Below, piece by piece: positions 17,444-27,573 of a stretch of 64,000 nt of DNA. The stretch lies in NCBI RefSeq assembly GCF_003999255.1, contig NZ_CP034791.1, positions 2,086,501-2,150,500 on the forward strand, read 5' to 3'. The DNA comes from Caldicellulosiruptor changbaiensis (GTDB lineage Bacteria; Bacillota; Thermoanaerobacteria; Caldicellulosiruptorales; Caldicellulosiruptoraceae). Position 1 is the stretch's first letter. Each line of letters opens with the position of its first letter. Both the position numbers and the translations under genes were made by a program. The notes under the pieces are model-generated. The model worked only from the letters and a program-made list of their open reading frames with translations, was not told where the DNA came from and did no database searches.

Positions 17444-18556
17444 TTACAGTGATAAATACTCTTCAAAAATCTTTCCTATATTCTGAGTTGCCTCAGGTTT
17501 TCCCATCTTTTTGCTGTTTTCACTCATCCTTTCATACAAAGCCTTGTCATATATCAGCTTTTCAAGGAAACTTTTTAACTTGTCACTTTCAAGTTCATTT
17601 TCAAGCACAACGAAACAAGCCCCCCCTTTTTCAAGCGCCCTTGCATTGTACTCTTGATGGTTGTTTGCAACATATGGCGATGGCACAATTATGCTTGGCT
17701 TTCCCAGTGCAGTTATCTCAGATATTGCAATTGCACCTGCTCTTGATATTACAATATCTGCAGCTGCCAAATATCTTGGCATATCTGAAATATAGGGCAG
17801 TATCTTTATATTTGACTTGACCCCTAAACTATTAGCAAAGTTCACAGCCTCTAAATATTTTGTATCACCTGTTGAGAGGATAAAATACACATCTTTACAT
17901 CCTTCAAACTCTTTTGAAAGCTTAATTACTGCCTTGTTGAGATTCTCAGCCCCTCTGCTCCCACCAACTGCCAAAACTACTATTTTATCTTCCAAACCCA
18001 AGGAGCTTTTAGCAGCTTTTTCTTCATAGGAGAATATCTCAAGCCTTATAGGATTTCCTGTGAGCACTACTTTGTTTGAGTTTTTAAAAAATCTCTTACT
18101 TTCCTCAAAGCTAATTAAGATTTTCTCACAAAATCTTGAAATTATTTTATTAGCAAGTCCTGGATACGCATTTTGCTCATGAAGAATTGTTTTTATTTTA
18201 AGCCTTCTTGCTGCGAGTGCAACAGGCAATGACACATAACCACCTGTTACAAACACCACTTTTGGCTTTATCCTCTTTAGTATTTGCAAGGCTTGCCTGT
18301 ACCCATTTATAAACTTTATAAAAACATCAACATTTTTCACAGTTAAACTTCTTTTTAGTCCTTTTGCCTGAATATATTCAATTTTGTAGCCATGCTGTGG
18401 AACTATCTTTGATTCTAACCCCTCACTTGTTCCTATAAAAACTATATTTAAGTCATTGTGTCTTTTTTTAAGATAGTCAGCAACAGCAACTGCTGGATAG
18501 ATGTGTCCACCAGTTCCACCACCGCTGAATATGATACTAATTTCTCTACTGTTCAT
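17444..18556 (-). CDS. murG: MurG N-acetylglucosaminyltransferase (lipid II synthase)
   Basis: 370 residues, GT-B fold. The glycine-rich GGGTGGHIYPAVAVAD loop is at ~11-26, VTGGYVSLP in the N-domain, HEQNAYPG at ~127, VGGSRGAENLN for the second domain and SRAGAIAISEITALGKPSI-type UDP-GlcNAc pocket near 265-285. It converts lipid I to lipid II on the inner membrane face. Its ATG overlaps the ftsW stop by four bases. Confidence 0.97.
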   Translation of the reverse strand: MNSREISIIFSGGGTGGHIYPAVAVADYLKKRHNDLNIVFIGTSEGLESKIVPQHGYKIEYIQAKGLKRSLTVKNVDVFIKFINGYRQALQILKRIKPKVVFVTGGYVSLPVALAARRLKIKTILHEQNAYPGLANKIISRFCEKILISFEESKRFFKNSNKVVLTGNPIRLEIFSYEEKAAKSSLGLEDKIVVLAVGGSRGAENLNKAVIKLSKEFEGCKDVYFILSTGDTKYLEAVNFANSLGVKSNIKILPYISDMPRYLAAADIVISRAGAIAISEITALGKPSIIVPSPYVANNHQEYNARALEKGGACFVVLENELESDKLKSFLEKLIYDKALYERMSENSKKMGKPEATQNIGKIFEEYLSL

Positions 18557-19650
18557 TTTAACACCTTAATCCTCCTTGAAATGCTCAAAAGTACACCAAC
18601 ACCAAACATATGAAATAGTATTGAAGAACCCCCATATGTTATAAAAGGCAGTGGCACACCTGTTGCAGGGACAGAAGCTGTCACAACAGCAATATTTAAA
18701 ATTGCTTGAGTAGCAATTATACTTGTCACACCAAACGCAAGCAATGTTCCAAACCTATCACGTGCATGGAGCGCAATGACAATACCACGCCAGATGAATA
18801 ATATAAATAACACTATTACAAATACAGCCCCTACAAAACCAAGCTCTTCACATAAGATTGAGAAAATAAAATCAGTATGAGGTTCGGGAATGTACAAAAG
18901 CTTCTGTCTGCTCTGTCCAAGCCCCATCCCAAAAAGTCCACCAGACCCAATAGCATATAGTGACTGAATTATCTGATAACCTTTATCAGTTGGATCTGCC
19001 CAGGGATTAAAAAGCGCCTGGATTCTCTCAACCCTATATTCTTCTTTAATTGTGAGATAATATAACACAGGCAAAGATAAAACCCCAATTGTCACAAAAT
19101 AACTTATATTAAGCCCTGCTGCAAAGAGCATCAGCATTGTAATGCCAAGTATTAAGATAGACGTACTCATATTTGGTTCTTTGTATATAAGCGCAAAGTA
19201 AACTCCACTTAAGAGTATGGATATAACAAAAATCTTAAATTTCGATTTGCTTTCAGCGGTATTATCAAGATAACTCGCAAGTAATATCACAAGCGCGTAC
19301 TTTGCAAGCTCTGAAGGTTGGAACTGAACAGGCCCAATATCAATCCATCTTCGTGCATTGTTAACAAGTTTCCCTATACCAGGAATTAAAACTAATATAA
19401 GTGATATTGTCCCTATTACGTAAAGAAGTATAGACAACTTTTTGAAGATTCTATAATCTAATTGGCTTGTTATATACATCACTATTATTCCTAATAAAAG
19501 ACCAATTAATTGTTTCTTGAGAAAATAATAACTATCATTAAACTGATAGTAAGCATAGTAATAGCTTGCACTGAATATCATAACAACCCCAATTAGAGAT
19601 AACAAAAGTGCAACATACAAAAGTGGATAGTCAATCATCCTCTTTTCCAT
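18553..19650 (-). CDS. ftsW: Septal peptidoglycan glycosyltransferase FtsW (SEDS family)
   Basis: 365 residues with about ten membrane segments. The SEDS signatures are present: RRWIDIGPVQFQPSELAK in the first half, the loop with GLGQSRQKLLYIPEPHTDFI-type block and the C-terminal PATGVPLPFITYGGSS. SEDS proteins polymerise lipid II together with a class B PBP, here the pbp gene of the same cluster. Could be called SpoVE by analogy, since clostridial clusters often carry that paralogue; position between murD and murG favours either. Confidence 0.94.
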   Translation of the reverse strand: MEKRMIDYPLLYVALLLSLIGVVMIFSASYYYAYYQFNDSYYFLKKQLIGLLLGIIVMYITSQLDYRIFKKLSILLYVIGTISLILVLIPGIGKLVNNARRWIDIGPVQFQPSELAKYALVILLASYLDNTAESKSKFKIFVISILLSGVYFALIYKEPNMSTSILILGITMLMLFAAGLNISYFVTIGVLSLPVLYYLTIKEEYRVERIQALFNPWADPTDKGYQIIQSLYAIGSGGLFGMGLGQSRQKLLYIPEPHTDFIFSILCEELGFVGAVFVIVLFILFIWRGIVIALHARDRFGTLLAFGVTSIIATQAILNIAVVTASVPATGVPLPFITYGGSSILFHMFGVGVLLSISRRIKVLK

Positions 19651-19676
19651 TCATCCTTCACATCCTATACACAAAC

Positions 19677-21038
19677 TCAAAGCTCATTTACATATTGTTT
19701 GAAAAGCCTACCTCTTTGTTCATAACTCTCAAACATATCCCAGCTTGCACATGCAGGTGATAGCAACACCACATCACCTTCTTTTGCACTTTCAAAGCTC
19801 TTTTTAACTGCCTCTTTTAAATCCTCTACAAACTCAAAGTTTAAGTATCCTATTTTTTGAAGCTGGTCTGCTATTTTCTGTTTTGTCTGACCAAGCAAAA
19901 ATACCTTTTTGACCTTTTGTGAAATTAGCCTTGCAAACTTTTCAAAACTCTCTCCCTTGTCATAACCACCTGCAATCAAGATTATCGGCGCCTCAAACGA
20001 ATTTAAAGCTTTTGAAGAAGCATCTGTATTTGTGCCCTTAGAGTCGTTGTAAAATCTAACACCATTTATCTCTCTCACAAACTCTATTCTGTGTTCAACA
20101 CCTTTGAACTCTTTGAGTGTTTTTTCAATGATCGAAGGTTCTATTTTAAAAGGCAGAACGCAGCCAATTGCTGCAAGAGCATTTTCTAAATTGTGCTCAC
20201 CTGGCATAAATATGTCATCTTTTCTCATCACTTTCTTTGCCTTACCTGAAAAGTTATAGTATATAAAATCCCCATCAACAAAAACGCTGTTTTGTGTTTC
20301 TAACTTATTTTTTGAAAATGTTATTACCGTGCCTTTTGCCCAGCCTATCAAATCCCTTGTTATGCTGTTGTCCATATTAAGTACAGAATATCCTTCTTGG
20401 TCAATATTTTCAAATATTTTCATCTTTGCTTTTATATAGTTTTCCATATTCATATGTCTATTTAGATGGTCAGGCGTAATATTCAAAATACACGCAACCT
20501 TCGGCTTGAAGTATTTTATTGTTTCCAACTGAAAGCTTGAAATCTCTATAACAAAGATAGCATCGTCAGTAGAACTTTCAATATAGTCAATAAAAGGAAA
20601 ACCAATATTGCCGCAAACAATTACATTGTCAAAAGCTTTTTTTAAAATCTCACCTACAAGGGTTGTAGTTGTGGTTTTCCCATTTGTGCCTGTGATTGCA
20701 ACTATATTTTTACTTCTACAAAATCTATATGCAAGTTCTATTTCACCAATTACCTCAATTCCTCTCTTGTGTGCCAGTGTAATATATCTTTTGGTAAGGG
20801 GAACACCAGGGCTTATAACCACCATGTCAGATGTATCTACTACAGCATCTGGTAAATCATTAAAGTAAAGTTCATTTGCAAATTTTTCTATAGTTTCTTT
20901 TTGTTGGCTTTTCATCTCATCTTCTTTTTTCTCATCAAATGCAATAACATAAGCGCCATGTTTTTTTAAAAACCTTGCTGATGATATTCCGCTTTTCCCC
21001 ATTCCGATGACCAGAACCTTTTTGCCAAACAAATCCAA
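19677..21038 (-). CDS. murD: UDP-N-acetylmuramoylalanine--D-glutamate ligase MurD
   Basis: 453 residues from a TTG at 21038 with GGAGG nine bases upstream; earlier in-frame ATGs would overlap mraY and lack a site. Motifs: VIGMGKSGISSARFL (Rossmann-like N-domain), ATP loop ITGTNGKTTT (~116), NITPDHLNRH and the C-domain NDSKGTNTDASSKAL and SPACASWDMFESYEQRG. It adds D-glutamate to UDP-MurNAc-Ala. Confidence 0.96.
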   Translation of the reverse strand: MDLFGKKVLVIGMGKSGISSARFLKKHGAYVIAFDEKKEDEMKSQQKETIEKFANELYFNDLPDAVVDTSDMVVISPGVPLTKRYITLAHKRGIEVIGEIELAYRFCRSKNIVAITGTNGKTTTTTLVGEILKKAFDNVIVCGNIGFPFIDYIESSTDDAIFVIEISSFQLETIKYFKPKVACILNITPDHLNRHMNMENYIKAKMKIFENIDQEGYSVLNMDNSITRDLIGWAKGTVITFSKNKLETQNSVFVDGDFIYYNFSGKAKKVMRKDDIFMPGEHNLENALAAIGCVLPFKIEPSIIEKTLKEFKGVEHRIEFVREINGVRFYNDSKGTNTDASSKALNSFEAPIILIAGGYDKGESFEKFARLISQKVKKVFLLGQTKQKIADQLQKIGYLNFEFVEDLKEAVKKSFESAKEGDVVLLSPACASWDMFESYEQRGRLFKQYVNEL

Positions 21039-21055
21039 TTTTAAATACCTCCAAT

Positions 21056-22012
21056 TCATATTTGTATTATTGCTAAAGCCACTAAACAGAAGATGATTGT
21101 GAATATCCAAAATACAACAACAACCTTTGCCTCATCCCAACCTAAAAGCTCAAAGTGATGATGCAAAGGTGCCATTTTGAATATTCGCCTTTTTGTAAGT
21201 TTATAGTACATAACCTGTAACATGACAGAAATAGCCTCTATGATATAAAGCCCCCCTATTATCATCACCAAGACGGGCTGCTTTAGCATAACAGCAATTG
21301 AAAAAATTGCTCCTCCAAGCATCAGTGACCCTGTATCTCCCATAAACACCATTGCAGGATGTGCGTTGTACCTTAAAAACCCCATACAGCTGCCTACAAT
21401 TGCTCCACTGAAGATTGCCATGTCTGGTTTTTTTGAAAAAATTGAAACAATCGCCAAAAACAAACCTACAATAAGAGTAACCCCGCTTGCAAGTCCGTCA
21501 AGCCCATCTGTCAGGTTAACAGCATTTACGGTAAACACCATGAGAATTGACATTATGGGTATATATGCCCAATTCAAATCTACATACCTGTTCAAAATGG
21601 GTATGTAGACATCAGTGCCCAAATACTTTTTTACAATATACAAAAATGTTATGCTAATTAAAAACTGCAAAACTAACTTCTCACGTGCACGCAGCCCCAA
21701 CGACCTTTTCAAAACAACTTTTATAAAATCATCAATAAAGCCAATCAGTCCGAAGGCGGATGCGCAAACAAGCGGTGCTCCTATTTGTGGATATTTTTTA
21801 TAGAATAGGAAAGAAGTTATCAAAATACTCAAGAATATTACAAGTCCGCCCATTGTTGGAGTACCACTTTTTTTGTGGTGAGTTTGTGGTCCATCGTCAC
21901 GGACTACCTGGCCACACTTTAAATACCTCAAAAATGGAATTGCAATTGGCATTACAATTAGTACAATCAAAAATGAGATTATAATTGCAAGTATTGTATC
22001 AACGTCAAGCAT
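21056..22012 (-). CDS. mraY: Phospho-N-acetylmuramoyl-pentapeptide transferase MraY
   Basis: 318 residues, ten membrane segments. The family residues are in place: [12 protein letters not shown], the two aspartates of [24 protein letters not shown], and the C-terminal [13 protein letters not shown]. It transfers the muramyl pentapeptide to undecaprenyl phosphate to make lipid I. It follows murF by three bases. Confidence 0.98.
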   Translation of the reverse strand: MLDVDTILAIIISFLIVLIVMPIAIPFLRYLKCGQVVRDDGPQTHHKKSGTPTMGGLVIFLSILITSFLFYKKYPQIGAPLVCASAFGLIGFIDDFIKVVLKRSLGLRAREKLVLQFLISITFLYIVKKYLGTDVYIPILNRYVDLNWAYIPIMSILMVFTVNAVNLTDGLDGLASGVTLIVGLFLAIVSIFSKKPDMAIFSGAIVGSCMGFLRYNAHPAMVFMGDTGSLMLGGAIFSIAVMLKQPVLVMIIGGLYIIEAISVMLQVMYYKLTKRRIFKMAPLHHHFELLGWDEAKVVVVFWIFTIIFCLVALAIIQI

Positions 22013-22015
22013 ATT

Positions 22016-23368
22016 CTAAAGCCCCCTGAGAAAGTTATCTACAAGTTCATCCAGCTTCATACCTCGTGATGCTTTAAATAGCACAACCGTCTCTTTTTCA
22101 ATTTCTTTTTTAAGAATATTAAGGCATTCATCCTTTGAGGCATAATAAGCCTTTATACTGCTGCTGTTTTTTCTCACCTCGTCAAATATATAAAAAGCAT
22201 CTTTGCCAGTACAAATGACAACATCAATTGGCTTTGAAAGTATGTACTTACCAACTTTTCTATGCTCTTGTTCAGAAAATTCACCAAGCTCTAACATATC
22301 TCCAAGCACTAAAATCTTTTTGCCACTAAAGCCACAAACACCATCTATTGCAGACATCATCGAATGTGTACTTGCATTATAACTATCGTCTACAACTGTC
22401 ACACCATCTTTCTTTATTACCTCAAATCTTCTTTTAAGCCCACCTTTTTTCAATATCCCTTTCTCAATTGCCTCTTTTGCAATCCCCAAAATTTCGCCAA
22501 CTGCGATTGCAAAAAGTGAATTGTAGATATCATGAAAGTTAAAGCTTTCTATAAAATACTTGTGATTACTTACCACAAAGAAAAATCCATTGTCTACTTT
22601 TTGAATGTCTTTGGCTCTAAAGTCTGCATCATTTTCAATGCCAACTGTCACAACTTTTCTTTTTAGTTCATGCTTGCGCGAATATAAAATATCATTGTCA
22701 TTGTTAACAATTAATATTCCATCCTCTGGCATACCATCTTGTATCTCAGACTTTGCAAGAAAGATATTGTATCTTGTTTTAAGATTTTCAATATGTGCAA
22801 CTCCTATATTGGTAATTATTCCTATATTAGGCTTTGCAATTTTTGAAAGAAAAGATATTTCTCCAAAATTGCTCATGCCCATTTCTAAAATGGCCATCTT
22901 TGCGTCATCAGGAATGTTCAATATAGAATATGGAAGCCCTATATGGTTGTTAAAATTCCCTTCGTTTTTATACGATTTGAACTTGTTATTCAACACATTA
23001 AATACATATTCTTTTGTTGTTGTCTTGCCCACACTTCCTGTAATTCCAACTACAATAAGGTCTTTTCTTTTCTCTCTGTAAACCTTAGCCAAGATCTGCA
23101 TAGCTTTTAATGTATCTTCTACTTTTAAATATGGGCAGTTCTTTTCTATCTTAACATCCTTCTGTGTAATAAAGCTTATAGCCCCTCGTCTTACCGCCTC
23201 TTGAATAAAATCATGTCCATCAAATTTATTTCCTTTTAATGGAATAAATAGAGTGTTCTTGCCTATACTTTTACTGTTAATTGAAAAGCTTTCTATTAAT
23301 ACATCACCCTTGAAATTCTCTATGTTCGTGTGCAATGTTTCTGCAATTTCTGACAGCCAAAGACTCAT
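22016..23368 (-). CDS. murF: UDP-N-acetylmuramoyl-tripeptide--D-alanyl-D-alanine ligase MurF
   Basis: 450 residues. ATP loop VGITGSVGKTTTKEYV (~107), NIGVAHIENL, and VVDDSYNAST in the C-domain identify MurF, whose FKGDVLIESFSINSK N-domain differs from MurE. It adds D-Ala-D-Ala to complete the pentapeptide. The ATG overlaps the murE stop (ATGA). The ligase for D-Ala-D-Ala is not in this window. Confidence 0.96.
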   Translation of the reverse strand: MSLWLSEIAETLHTNIENFKGDVLIESFSINSKSIGKNTLFIPLKGNKFDGHDFIQEAVRRGAISFITQKDVKIEKNCPYLKVEDTLKAMQILAKVYREKRKDLIVVGITGSVGKTTTKEYVFNVLNNKFKSYKNEGNFNNHIGLPYSILNIPDDAKMAILEMGMSNFGEISFLSKIAKPNIGIITNIGVAHIENLKTRYNIFLAKSEIQDGMPEDGILIVNNDNDILYSRKHELKRKVVTVGIENDADFRAKDIQKVDNGFFFVVSNHKYFIESFNFHDIYNSLFAIAVGEILGIAKEAIEKGILKKGGLKRRFEVIKKDGVTVVDDSYNASTHSMMSAIDGVCGFSGKKILVLGDMLELGEFSEQEHRKVGKYILSKPIDVVICTGKDAFYIFDEVRKNSSSIKAYYASKDECLNILKKEIEKETVVLFKASRGMKLDELVDNFLRGL

Positions 23369-24831
23369 TTTTTTAGTTCCTCCAAGATACTTCTCACAAC
23401 TTCTCTCTCATCAAAATGAATAGTCCTATCTTTTAGTATCTGGTAAGTCTCATGACCTTTGCCAGCAAGGACAATAAAGTCGTTTTCTTTTGCATTTTGG
23501 ATAGCATATTTTATGGCCTCATATCTGTCGGGGATGATGACATAGTCTGCATTTGTCTTTTGCAAACCCACAAGAATATCGTCAATTATTCTAATGGGAT
23601 CTTCAGTTCGAGGATTGTCAGATGTGACAATCACAAAATCAGCCATTTTCCCAGCTATCTCACCCATAATCGGCCTTTTTGTCCTGTCCCTGTCTCCTCC
23701 ACAGCCAAAAAGAAGCACCTTTCTTCCTTTTGCAACTTCATCCACAGTCATCATAAGATTTAAAAGCCCGTCTGGCGTGTGTGCATAGTCAATTACAATT
23801 GTGAATTTGTCGTTTGACTCAACTATCTCAAACCTACCAGGTATTGCCTTAACAGATTCAAGGCCCATCTTTATTGTTTTTAAGTCTATCCCAAGCGCAT
23901 AGGCACAGCTTGCAGCTGCCAATGCATTGTATACAGAAAAGAGGCCTGGAATATTAAGCGTTACTTGCTCTTTATTATCATTATCCAATTGCCTTAGCTC
24001 AAATTGGTTTTTATTCACATAAAGCTTTACATTCATTGCACAAACATCTGCTTTTAAATTTATACCATATGTGACAGAATCCGGATAAATACTGACAATT
24101 TTTCTTCCCCATTCATCGTCTACATTGACAACTCTTTTTTTACTCATCTTAAAGAGCTTTAACTTAGCAGCAAAATAATTTTCCATTGTCCCATGAAAAT
24201 CAAGATGGTCTTGGGTGAGATTGGTAAATACTCCCACATCAAAGTCACAACAATCAACCCGATGTAGATCAAGCGAATGTGATGACACTTCCATTACAAC
24301 GCTGTCTACATTTTCTTTTTTCATCTCAAAGAATAGTTTCTGCAAATCGTAGGATTCAGGTGTTGTGTGCTTTGCTTCTATCTCCTTTTGACCAATCATA
24401 TTTTTAACTGTTCCAATAAGGCCGACCTTATGACCACTTTGTTCAAGGATTGACTTTATCATAAAGGTGGTTGAAGTCTTTCCGTTTGTCCCTGTAACAC
24501 CAATGAGTAAAAAGTTTTTTGATGGATGTTCAAAAAAGTTAGCAGAAATAACCGAAAGAGCTCTCCTCGTATTTGAGGTTTTTATAAAGAGGACCTTATC
24601 TTTCAACTTTGAGGTGTCGAAAAATTCATCGACAACTATAAGCTTTGCACCTTTTTTAATTGCCTCATCTATATACTCATGACCATCTGTCTTAAACCCT
24701 TTTATACATATAAATGCAAAGCCATCTTCTACATTTTTTGAATTATAAGCAACATCTTTTATATCTTCATCAAAATTTTTTATATTTGTTTCAATTATAT
24801 CCAAACCTTCTATTAGCTTGTTTATTTTCAC
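23365..24831 (-). CDS. murE: UDP-N-acetylmuramoyl-tripeptide synthetase MurE
   Basis: 488 residues from a GTG start. ATP loop GVTGTNGKTSTTFM (~110), TTPESYDLQ, NLTQDHLDFHGTMENY (~205) and the substrate motif TSDNPRTEDP (~400). The DNPR sequence is the meso-diaminopimelate-type determinant (lysine enzymes have a different residue there), which agrees with lysA in this window using the same precursor. First Mur ligase of the cluster. Confidence 0.96.
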   Translation of the reverse strand: MKINKLIEGLDIIETNIKNFDEDIKDVAYNSKNVEDGFAFICIKGFKTDGHEYIDEAIKKGAKLIVVDEFFDTSKLKDKVLFIKTSNTRRALSVISANFFEHPSKNFLLIGVTGTNGKTSTTFMIKSILEQSGHKVGLIGTVKNMIGQKEIEAKHTTPESYDLQKLFFEMKKENVDSVVMEVSSHSLDLHRVDCCDFDVGVFTNLTQDHLDFHGTMENYFAAKLKLFKMSKKRVVNVDDEWGRKIVSIYPDSVTYGINLKADVCAMNVKLYVNKNQFELRQLDNDNKEQVTLNIPGLFSVYNALAAASCAYALGIDLKTIKMGLESVKAIPGRFEIVESNDKFTIVIDYAHTPDGLLNLMMTVDEVAKGRKVLLFGCGGDRDRTKRPIMGEIAGKMADFVIVTSDNPRTEDPIRIIDDILVGLQKTNADYVIIPDRYEAIKYAIQNAKENDFIVLAGKGHETYQILKDRTIHFDEREVVRSILEELKK

Positions 24832-24857
24832 CTCAAAGCCCCCTTGTCTTTTAAGCT

Positions 24858-27017
24858 CTATTCAGCATTTTCTTTGTCAGCAAACTCAACTTCAACTATT
24901 GACCCAATTGGCACTTTTGTACCTGGCTGCGGGTCTTGTCTTATGGCCTTGCCTTTTATCCCTTTTATCTTTATATTAAGCATATTACTTGTTAAAACCT
25001 TCTGTGCATCTTGCATACTCAGCCCTACCACATTTGGCACAACAACATCTGATTCATTATTCTGCACAGTAAACAGAACTATTGTTGAACCTTCTTTTAG
25101 CATAAATCCTGCCTTAGGTATTTGGTCAATTACATTTTTGCCATTGCCTATAACTTTGACATTGAATTTGCTGTCTAAAACTGTCTTTTTTGCGCTTTCA
25201 ATGTCCATACCAGTAACATTAGGTACAATATACTCTTTGTAAAATTCAATTTTCTTTAGTTCCTCGGCTGTATATTGTGGTTGTATTTCAAGGTATCTCA
25301 AAATATCATTTAACAGGTCACGTGCAACAGGTGCTGCAATCAAACCGCCATAGTAAAGCGATGGGTCTGGCTCGTCAATAATCACAAGCACAGATACTTC
25401 TGGATTGTCGGCCGGCGCAAAACCACCAAATGATGCTATATACCTTTTCACCGTCTTATCATATTTTTGTGATGTACCTGTCTTGCCAGCAACTTTATAA
25501 CCTAACAGGTAAGCATTGTGACCAGTACCATTTGTTACAACAGACTGTAAAATACTTCTCAGTCTTTTTGCTATCTCAGGATTCATAACCCTTCTTTTTT
25601 GTGGATTGTCAAATGACTTTATTACTTTCTTATCTTTATCATAAATGGCCTTAACAATATGAGGCTGGACCCAAACACCATCGTTTGCGACAGTATTTAT
25701 CATACTAATTACCTGAATAGGTGTTGCTGAAATACCTTGACCAAACGATATTGTTGCAAGTTCAACTGGTCCAACCTTGTCAATAGGTTGTACAATGCCC
25801 TTCGCCTCACCAGGAAGGTCAATGCCTGTCTTTTGCCCAAACCCAAATAGGTTTATATACTTATACAGTTTTTCTTTGCCAAGCCTCTGACCAACTTCTA
25901 TAAATACTGGGTTACACGAATTTTGCACACCTTCCACAAAATTTTCTGCACCATGCGGATTGTAATATCGCCAACATCTAAGTATAGCATTTGCAACCTT
26001 TACATAACCCCTGCAGTAAAACTGAGAGTTTTCATTTACAACTCCTTCCTCAAGACCTGCGGCTGCAGTGACTATCTTAAATGTAGAACCTGGCTCATAC
26101 ACATCGTTAAGTGCCCTGTTTCTCCACATTGATTGAATGATTTTAGTCTTCTCCGACTGTGGGAGCTTATCAAAATCAGGGAATCTGTCTTTGTAAAGCA
26201 GGTCAAAAGGCTTGTTTGGATCAAAGTCAGGTTTTGATGTCATTGCTAATATCTCGCCTGTTTTGACCTTTTCAACTATTATTGTAACACTTTTTGCTTT
26301 GTTATCATACAAAGCTTTCTGTGCGTATTTTTCTGCAAAGTGCTGGATTGTTTCATCAATTGTGAGCATAATGTCATAGCCATCAACCGGTTTTTTGAAA
26401 AACTCCTCAGAAAACGGTGCTGCCCTCCCACTTACATCTGTTTGCGCCGCAATACTGCCTGGTTTCCCTCTCAAATACTTGTCATAGAAAAGTTCAAGTC
26501 CTGCTAACCCCTGGTCATCAACACCAGTAAATCCAAGCACCTGTGCTAAGAAATTCCCGTTCGGATAAACCCTTTTTGTTCCCCCTGTAAGATAGATTCC
26601 AGGAAGGTCATATTTTCTTATCTTATTTGCTTTGTCCTTGTCAATATTGCGCGCTATGTAAACGTCAGAAACTCCTTTTGTATTGAGTTTTTTCAAAATC
26701 TTCTCATAGTCCATACCCAAAATACTTGAAAGTACTCTTGCTGTATACTCCTTGTCTTTGACCTGGCTCAAAGAAGCAACAACTGTTTCTGCGGTAATTG
26801 ACATTGCTAAAATCTTTCCGTTTCTGTCAACTATACTACCTCTTTTTGGAGCAACAAGCCTTTCTCTGGTCCACTGCGAAAACGCCTTTTTTTTGAGCTC
26901 TTCTCCTTTTATCAGCTGAAGATATGAAAGTCTTCCTACAAGCAATACAAAACTCAAAAAAAATATTGCCATCATAAATATAATTCTCTTTTTTATCTTG
27001 ATTGATGCCTCTTTCAA
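24858..27017 (-). CDS. Class B penicillin-binding protein with two PASTA domains (PbpB/SpoVD type)
   Basis: 719 residues from a TTG start preceded by GGGGGAAG. One N-terminal membrane anchor (~12-30), a PBP dimerisation domain (~50-215) and a transpeptidase domain with catalytic STFK (in EPGSTFKIVT), SCN (QNSCNPVF) and KTGT (GKTGTSQ). Two PASTA repeats close the protein (~590-650 and ~655-715; VPNVTGMDIESAK and VPNVVGLSMQDAQ). It cross-links septal wall with the SEDS partner. In clostridia this slot holds either the vegetative PBP2B or SpoVD, and PASTA domains fit both. Confidence 0.93.
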   Translation of the reverse strand: MKEASIKIKKRIIFMMAIFFLSFVLLVGRLSYLQLIKGEELKKKAFSQWTRERLVAPKRGSIVDRNGKILAMSITAETVVASLSQVKDKEYTARVLSSILGMDYEKILKKLNTKGVSDVYIARNIDKDKANKIRKYDLPGIYLTGGTKRVYPNGNFLAQVLGFTGVDDQGLAGLELFYDKYLRGKPGSIAAQTDVSGRAAPFSEEFFKKPVDGYDIMLTIDETIQHFAEKYAQKALYDNKAKSVTIIVEKVKTGEILAMTSKPDFDPNKPFDLLYKDRFPDFDKLPQSEKTKIIQSMWRNRALNDVYEPGSTFKIVTAAAGLEEGVVNENSQFYCRGYVKVANAILRCWRYYNPHGAENFVEGVQNSCNPVFIEVGQRLGKEKLYKYINLFGFGQKTGIDLPGEAKGIVQPIDKVGPVELATISFGQGISATPIQVISMINTVANDGVWVQPHIVKAIYDKDKKVIKSFDNPQKRRVMNPEIAKRLRSILQSVVTNGTGHNAYLLGYKVAGKTGTSQKYDKTVKRYIASFGGFAPADNPEVSVLVIIDEPDPSLYYGGLIAAPVARDLLNDILRYLEIQPQYTAEELKKIEFYKEYIVPNVTGMDIESAKKTVLDSKFNVKVIGNGKNVIDQIPKAGFMLKEGSTIVLFTVQNNESDVVVPNVVGLSMQDAQKVLTSNMLNIKIKGIKGKAIRQDPQPGTKVPIGSIVEVEFADKENAE

Positions 27018-27051
27018 GCTTTCGCTTCCCCCATTGAAAGTTTAAAAATAA

Positions 27052-27546
27052 TCAAAATAGTTTCTTAATAAAGTTTATTATTGAAAAGATTCTATTATTA
27101 TAGTTTGCCTTATCTTTCTTTGCCAAAACCTTATCCTTGCCACTGCTGCTGTCAACAGTTACATAAATAACTTGCGATGAATCAGGATGGGTCATAGAAT
27201 ACTTCTCAGTTGCAATCCTCTCTATTTCAGAAAGTGTAAACTTGCCATCTATCTGAAGTTTTAACTCTTTGTTTATATCATTTTGTATTTTCAGTTCATT
27301 TTGAAGTTTCGCAAGTTTTGCCCTCTCTGCTGTAATATTTACATAGCCGCACATCAAGACTATTGAGATACAACAAAATACACTCACAAATATAAGACGC
27401 CTCACTAACTTTAACTTCTCAAGTCTTCTTTGTTTACTTATCTCCTTTCTTAGCTCATTTTTTTTGATTATTTCCTCTTCTATCTCTTTCTTCTTGAGTT
27501 CTTCTAAAAAATCATCATCATACAACACAGAAGCTTCTTTTGCCAT
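27052..27546 (-). CDS. ftsL: FtsL-like septum protein
   Basis: 164 residues: a highly charged cytoplasmic tail of ~50, one membrane segment (~50-68) and an extracytoplasmic coiled coil (~72-105, AKLAKLQNELKIQNDINKEL). A short ERIATEKYSM element follows, as in FtsL/FtsB proteins. Sequence conservation is low in this family; the place between rsmH and the PBP gene decides the call. The extended charged N-terminus is longer than usual. Confidence 0.82.
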   Translation of the reverse strand: MAKEASVLYDDDFLEELKKKEIEEEIIKKNELRKEISKQRRLEKLKLVRRLIFVSVFCCISIVLMCGYVNITAERAKLAKLQNELKIQNDINKELKLQIDGKFTLSEIERIATEKYSMTHPDSSQVIYVTVDSSSGKDKVLAKKDKANYNNRIFSIINFIKKLF

Positions 27547-27573
27547 AATAAATAAAACCCCCTTAAATTTGTT